Shown: positions 59,827 through 64,000 of the stretch, piece by piece
Numbering within the stretch: position 1 is the stretch's first letter
How the letters are laid out: every line of letters starts with the position of its first letter
Position numbers and translations under genes: made by a program
NCBI GenBank assembly: GCA_026398255.1
Contig: JAPLTG010000004.1
Coordinates: 22,310 to 86,309 of the forward strand
DNA: 64,000 nt
Direction: 5' to 3'
From: Verrucomicrobiota bacterium
GTDB taxonomy: Bacteria > Verrucomicrobiota > Verrucomicrobiia > Chthoniobacterales > Terrimicrobiaceae
The notes under the pieces: generated by a model
Told to the model about the DNA's origin: nothing
Databases searched by the model: none
Seen by the model: only the letters and a program-made list of their open reading frames with translations

Positions 59827-62194
59827 TGGTCCAGGGCCAGCGGAATTTTTTCTTCTTCTCCGGCGGGATTGGGGTGGGTTTCCAAACGGCGGGCGGATGC
59901 GCCTGCTCAGCGATCGGGGCGGTCATTTCCTGGCCATCGCGTCCGAGCGGGGAGCGGTCGGCCTCGTAGGAGCTGGCCTTGGTGAGTTCATGGTTTGAAT
60001 CAACGACGATCGGTTGGATCATGACGATCAGCTCGCGTTTTTCATTTTTGCGCTGGGTGCGGCCGCCGAGGAGCGTGCCAAGAACTGGGATTTCTGAGAT
60101 ATAAGGCATGCCCTCGCGTCCCAGTTCCTTGTCCTCGGAAATCAAGCCGCCGAGCACGATGGTGTTGCCATTTGGCACGCGCACGCTGGTGGTGATCTCT
60201 TGAGTGGAAATAATAGGAACCTCATTCCCGGATATCGATTCCCGGCCAATGATGTTGTCATTTGTTTGAGCGATCACGAGGTTGACTTCGCGGTCGGAGT
60301 TGATGAGAGGGATGACCTCAAGCTTGAGAACGACATCCTGATATTGGATGTTCGAAGTGATCGCGCTGTCATTACCGGCATTTCCGCCGCCGGTTGCTGT
60401 GGTGAGGGATTGAGTGGGGACAGGCACTTTTTGACCCGAGAGGATCGTCGCTTTCCGGTTGTTCGTGGTGTAAACGACCGGCCGAGCAAGAGTTCGGAAT
60501 CGCCGGGTGTTTTCAAGAAAACGCGCATAGACATCCACTGAATCGGCTATTGTTCCATAAACGCTGAGTCCTGCGAGTGAGGAAAGCGCGGGAGTGAGCG
60601 AGCCGGGGTTCACGATGCTGGCGGGATTCGGGAATGTTCCGCCAGGTAAGAGATTCGGTGCAAGTGAGGTAGCGGCGAGGCCGCTGGCATCTGAGTTTCC
60701 GAGGATGTTGTTGAGCGGTTTAAAGCCCTCCGTGCGAATGAGGTAATTCACGCCATAATCCACATTTTTGTCTAGTCGGAGCTGGCCGATGACTACGGCG
60801 AGGTAGACCTGCTTGGGGCGTTGGTCGAGAAGCTCGAGAATTTGCTGGGAACGGAGTTTCGCCTCTGGTGGTCCGTAAACGATGATGCTGTTGGAGTTGC
60901 TATCGCCGATGATCCGGATTTCACCGATGGTCATTGCCTGCGGTGCTCCCTGCTCTGTTTCGTTCGAAAGGCGATCCGCTTTGCTGATGCTTCCGGAGCT
61001 ACTGTCGGAGAAACCACTGCCTGATTTTTGAGAGTCATTGGAGGAAGAGTTGGCGTTGAAGGGATTGTTTCCAGTGGAGGACGCACTCTGGCCATTCCCA
61101 CCTGAGGATTCGGATTCGGCGTCTGCGAGCATTTCGCCAAGAACCGAGAAAATATCGTTCACCGGAACATAGTTCAGAACGCGGACATAGGGTTTTTCGA
61201 AATTCGCAGCAGAGTCGAGCTTGGCGATAACCTCGCGCACATAGCGGAAATTTTCGACGCGGGTGACGACAAGGACGCGGTTGGTGCGTTTGTCGGCGAC
61301 GAATTTCGCCTTTCCTGCGATAAGGCGATTTTCGTAACGGGCGTTCGCGTTGCCTCCTTCGGCGGGTTGCGGAGCGGCAGGTTGACCGCCCTGAGGAGGC
61401 TGCGCCGGGGTGGAGGAATTGGTGCTTTTGCCGGATTCCTGGGTGCCGAACATTTCGTCGAGGATTTCCACGACTCGCTCGGAACTGGCGCGCTCGAGTT
61501 GGACGAATTCTGTGACGACTTGTGCGGGTTCGATATCGATGAGTTCGAGGACGCCGAGCGCTTTGCGAATGACCGGGGTTTTGTCCGTGATGATGACGGC
61601 GTTGGTGTTCGGAACGGGAACGAGCGATCCGTAGGCGTTGATCTGCACGACGCCTTGGATGACGGCCATCGCCTCGTCGGGGGAAACGAAGCTGAGGGAT
61701 TTGTAGAAACTCACGACCTTGTCGCCGTCGGTGGGGAGTTCGCCGAGGTTGTTGTAGAGTGGCAGGCCCTCGGTGCGGGGGGCGCGGCTGGGGCCGAGGA
61801 TTTTGACCGTTTGGTCGTCCACAGGCACGATGCTGTAGTTGTTCATCAAAAGGGAGCTTTCGATGATGGCCACAGCCTCCTCGCGGGAGACGGGCTTGGC
61901 GATGAGGATGGAGAGTTCGTTGCCCGCCAGATTCGAGTCGCGGATGATGCGCTTGCCGGTGAGGGTTTCGTAGAAGTTCAGAATATCGAGGACGGAATTT
62001 CTCGGGAAGGTGAGGCTGACATTTTCCTCGCGGGCTTGGCGCTGGCGGGGAGGGGGCAGGGAGGGAGTGACGGGGGCGCCCGGCGGGAGGATTTGGGGTA
62101 TTTGCTGATCGGCATCGGGCGCGGGTTGAGCTGGAGCGATGGCGGACATCGCAAAAATCAGGACGAGTGGGAGTAGGATGGATCGTGTTTTCAT
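59810..62194 (-). CDS. gspD: Type II secretion secretin
   Basis: This 794-residue outer-membrane channel protein has a signal peptide (KTRSILLPLVLIFAMSAIAPA). It has several periplasmic N domains (about 60-480; SLTFPRNSVLDILNFYETLT, IAKPVSREEAVAIIESSLLM, GVLELIDIEPAQVVTEFVQL). One N domain is interrupted by a long Ser/Gly/Asn-rich loop (SGGNGQSASSTGNNPFNANS). The C-terminal secretin domain (about 560-735) carries TSVRVPNGNTIVLGGLISED and LGREGMPYISEIPVLGTLLG. A short C-terminal tail is basic and Trp-rich (KKKKFRWPWTNDQYD). It overlaps gspE by 17 bp and the GspC-like gene by 4 bp. Confidence 0.95.
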   Translation of the reverse strand: MKTRSILLPLVLIFAMSAIAPAQPAPDADQQIPQILPPGAPVTPSLPPPRQRQAREENVSLTFPRNSVLDILNFYETLTGKRIIRDSNLAGNELSILIAKPVSREEAVAIIESSLLMNNYSIVPVDDQTVKILGPSRAPRTEGLPLYNNLGELPTDGDKVVSFYKSLSFVSPDEAMAVIQGVVQINAYGSLVPVPNTNAVIITDKTPVIRKALGVLELIDIEPAQVVTEFVQLERASSERVVEILDEMFGTQESGKSTNSSTPAQPPQGGQPAAPQPAEGGNANARYENRLIAGKAKFVADKRTNRVLVVTRVENFRYVREVIAKLDSAANFEKPYVRVLNYVPVNDIFSVLGEMLADAESESSGGNGQSASSTGNNPFNANSSSNDSQKSGSGFSDSSSGSISKADRLSNETEQGAPQAMTIGEIRIIGDSNSNSIIVYGPPEAKLRSQQILELLDQRPKQVYLAVVIGQLRLDKNVDYGVNYLIRTEGFKPLNNILGNSDASGLAATSLAPNLLPGGTFPNPASIVNPGSLTPALSSLAGLSVYGTIADSVDVYARFLENTRRFRTLARPVVYTTNNRKATILSGQKVPVPTQSLTTATGGGNAGNDSAITSNIQYQDVVLKLEVIPLINSDREVNLVIAQTNDNIIGRESISGNEVPIISTQEITTSVRVPNGNTIVLGGLISEDKELGREGMPYISEIPVLGTLLGGRTQRKNEKRELIVMIQPIVVDSNHELTKASSYEADRSPLGRDGQEMTAPIAEQAHPPAVWKPTPIPPEKKKKFRWPWTNDQYD

Positions 62195-62820
62195 GGACCT
62201 GGAACGGGCTGGGCGGCGGGGGCTTGACCGGAGATGACCCGGCGGCGGATCACGCGCCGGGGCGGTTGGGAGTTCGGAGTAGTGCCGGGCTGGACGGCGG
62301 CTTGTTGCTGAGAAGAGGTGGGCGGCTGGGGAATTCCAGGAGGATGCGGCGGCATGTGCTGGCCGGGGGCGGCGGCTGGGACGGGCGCTTGTTGGTCAGG
62401 GGAGATCGAGAAGGCGGTTTCGGAAAAGCGGATTTCTGTTCGCTGGCCTTCGATGAGCACGGTGGCGCGCAGGTTTTTCGGATCGTCGCTCGGGGCAAGC
62501 TCCACCAAACGGTCTTTCGATGGGTTCTCGGAGTCCTCGAGTTTTTCCAGCATCAGGCGGTTCTGTGTGTTTTTGTCGAAGACGAAAACGACGGGCCGTT
62601 CGTTGATGGTGGCCACGCCGGTGAGGGAAAACCGGTCGGGCGCGGCGGTGGTTTCCTCGGCGGTCGGGAGAGAGAAGGGTGATCGAGAGAGGAGCGCTTG
62701 GAAATTTTCCATCGACCTCGGCTTCAACCACGGCGTGGCTTCCAAATCTCCGGTCTCCGAGGCGAAAGAAACCCCCGAGGCCAGAAGAAGAAGCAGAATG
62801 GCGCGGATGGTGGTCATCAT
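62191..62820 (-). CDS. GspC-like periplasmic protein of the type II secretion operon
   Basis: This 209-residue protein has an N-terminal signal or anchor (TTIRAILLLLLASGVSFAS) and a beta-rich region (FSLTGVATINERPVVFVFDK, NTQNRLMLEKLEDSENPSKD, RATVLIEGQRTEIRFSE). That resembles the HR domain of GspC, which contacts the secretin's N0 domain. A long Pro/Gln-rich tail follows. I infer the GspC-like role mainly from position and this weak resemblance. Its ATG overlaps the GspM-like stop (ATGA), and its stop overlaps gspD. Confidence 0.6.
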   Translation of the reverse strand: MMTTIRAILLLLLASGVSFASETGDLEATPWLKPRSMENFQALLSRSPFSLPTAEETTAAPDRFSLTGVATINERPVVFVFDKNTQNRLMLEKLEDSENPSKDRLVELAPSDDPKNLRATVLIEGQRTEIRFSETAFSISPDQQAPVPAAAPGQHMPPHPPGIPQPPTSSQQQAAVQPGTTPNSQPPRRVIRRRVISGQAPAAQPVPGP

Positions 62821-63368
62821 GGGCCCGTGGCGGGTGCGGCGTCGGACGGCGCACGGTAGTATTGGCGGACGACCAAGTCCACTATGACATTCGGCGGTTC
62901 GTTATCACTGCGGATCATCATTTTGTCGATGGCACGCCAGGCGGTGGAGTTTTGGAGTTCGAAAAGAAAGGAGGCGACGCCGGAGAACGGGCCGGTGAGT
63001 TTCACTTGCAGGACCGCGCTTTCTCCGGCCGGGGAGTTCTCGGACGGGAGGAAGGTTTCCTCGGGGAGTTTGAGGTTGGATTTTTCCGCAAGGGAGCGAA
63101 CGGTGTTGAGGAGATTGGTGCTCGCTTGATCGCCGGTGCCCGTGGGCGCGGGATTTTTCTCGATCCACTCGCGTGCGGGCTGGAGTGCCTCGGCGGCATG
63201 GATCCAGGATTCCCCGGTCGAAATGGCGGATCGGGTTTGCGTGATCTGCGCCATCAGGGCGCTCCGGTTTTGAATCCATAAACGGATCGCCAAAAGGTTC
63301 AGCGCCAGAAAAACCGCAGCGCCGAAGAGGATCAGGAGGCGTTGCTCATTCTTCGCTAGTCTTCGCAT
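62817..63368 (-). CDS. GspM/PilO-like inner-membrane protein
   Basis: This 183-residue protein has one N-terminal membrane helix (RLLILFGAAVFLALNLLAIRLW). A coiled-coil-like stretch follows (ALMAQITQTRSAISTGESWI), then a small periplasmic alpha/beta domain (SAVLQVKLTGPFSGVASFLF, ELQNSTAWRAIDKMMIRSD). That is the architecture of GspM and PilO, which sit beside GspL/PilN. The ATG at 63368 has GGAG nine bases upstream and lies inside the previous gene (23-bp overlap); an earlier in-frame TTG is less likely. Confidence 0.72.
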   Translation of the reverse strand: MRRLAKNEQRLLILFGAAVFLALNLLAIRLWIQNRSALMAQITQTRSAISTGESWIHAAEALQPAREWIEKNPAPTGTGDQASTNLLNTVRSLAEKSNLKLPEETFLPSENSPAGESAVLQVKLTGPFSGVASFLFELQNSTAWRAIDKMMIRSDNEPPNVIVDLVVRQYYRAPSDAAPATGP

Positions 63369-64000
63369 CGGGTCGCGCTCCTTCCATTTCAAACCGCACC
63401 TTGTTCCGCCCGGCCAACTGCGGCTGGCGGCTTGTCCAGTCGTAGTCCTGCAGCATCGGGACTTTCTTCACTTTTTCAAAAAATTCGTAGGCTTGTGAGA
63501 CATCGGCGGCCTCGCCGGTGATCACGAGGCGGCCCTTGTCGTAGTTGTATTGCGTGAGTCGCACCTGCTCACCGGGAATCTGCGAGGCCACGGCGTCGAG
63601 TTGGTCGATTGCAAACGCGCCGGGGTCCACGGAGTTGCGGAATTCGTTCCAGCTCGAGACCATCTTTTGAGCATCGGTAGCGGCGGCTTCCATCGAGCCC
63701 AGGCGCGAGGCGAGGTTTTGGAGTTGGATTTTTCGGACGACCAAGTCCCCCGCAACCCCGAGCAAAATCAAGGTATAGACGGCCAGGCCCACGACGGCGC
63801 CGAAGCCGACTTTGCGCAAGCGGTGGCGCCGGTCGATCTCCGTGCGGGCCGAAGGCGGCGCGGGATTGCTGGGTTGGGCCGGAGCCGAGGGCGGATGCTC
63901 GTGAGAGTCGAGCGTCCAATCAATGCGGAGGGCATGGCCGAGCGCCTCGCATTCCTCTGGGGAAAAATTTCCGAGGATTTTCAGCTTCGCGGGCCGGCGC
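63346..64000 (-). CDS. GspL or PilM/PilN-like protein, C-terminal part (cut by window edge)
   Basis: The frame is open from base 64000 to a stop at 63346 (217 codons, no start in view). The N-terminal part in view reads KLKILGNFSPEECEALGHAL RIDW, as expected for the end of an actin-like PilM/GspL cytoplasmic domain. A Pro-rich linker follows, then a membrane helix (VGFGAVVGLAVYTLILLGVA). The periplasmic PilN-like domain carries QVRLTQYNYDKGRLVITGEA and SQAYEFFEKVKKVPMLQDYD. A fused PilM-PilN arrangement corresponds to GspL. It is coupled to the GspM-like gene and would link it to GspE. Confidence 0.75.
   Translation of the reverse strand, partial: RRPAKLKILGNFSPEECEALGHALRIDWTLDSHEHPPSAPAQPSNPAPPSARTEIDRRHRLRKVGFGAVVGLAVYTLILLGVAGDLVVRKIQLQNLASRLGSMEAAATDAQKMVSSWNEFRNSVDPGAFAIDQLDAVASQIPGEQVRLTQYNYDKGRLVITGEAADVSQAYEFFEKVKKVPMLQDYDWTSRQPQLAGRNKVRFEMEGARPDAKTSEE

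Overview
The window reads as a chromosomal segment of a GC-rich, Gram-negative (diderm) bacterium, most likely a member of the Verrucomicrobiota. This placement is an inference from gene content and style. The supporting features are a type II secretion system with PilM/PilN-like components, a SufU+SufS pair, an OprB porin and an LPMO-chitinase. Many genes lack a clear Shine-Dalgarno sequence, and the intergenic gaps are rich in palindromic elements. No rRNA or tRNA gene and no complete insertion sequence was seen. One tmRNA gene is present.

Layout. 1-7509 (-) is a chemosensory operon transcribed CheX phosphatase -> REC-REC-STAS regulator -> OprB porin -> CheW -> STAS protein -> CheA -> chemoreceptor (cut by the window edge). 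7647-9615 holds a duplicated class II aldolase and a VapBC module. 9828-14765 (-) encodes a haem/PQQ-type sugar dehydrogenase, a pseudopilin and a large AA10-CBM2-CBM2-GH18 chitinase. ssrA lies at 14774-15126. 15194-19641 is mixed housekeeping. 19667-26029 is a defence island: a PIN toxin remnant, hsdR, a DinD/BRO-N gene, a palindrome array, hsdS and hsdM. 26162-30757 has trpE/trpG, lemA, a thioredoxin-like protein and a GH26 enzyme coupled to a 1110-residue GH18-like/CE4/GT2 fusion (30754-34086).

34179-46185 carries pyrD, a two-gene rpsJ-rplC unit without the rest of the S10 operon, gltBD, sufU-sufS and proS. 46260-48071 holds two divergent toxin-antitoxin-like modules, one with a nonsense-mutated PIN toxin. 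48165-55559 carries a LolA-like protein, topB, an anion permease, and deoA-deoB. A MazEF pair and a small lipoprotein follow. 56769-64000 (-) is a type II secretion operon (GspL/PilMN-like, GspM-like, GspC-like, GspD, GspE, GspF) cut by the right edge.

The most striking unexplained structure is at 22825-23198. Four 27-bp palindromes differ in sequence, but their arms co-vary so that pairing is kept. Three sit at an exact 51-bp pitch directly upstream of the dinD-like gene and one lies inside that gene. On the minus strand each encodes a variant of the peptide V-T-N-C-x-x-L-K. The upstream reading frame ends in an ATGA overlap with the dinD-like start codon. Second in interest are the unusual chemosensory operon with its embedded porin and STAS domains, and a dispersed family of inverted-repeat intergenic elements, two of which lie between genes that appear to be co-transcribed.
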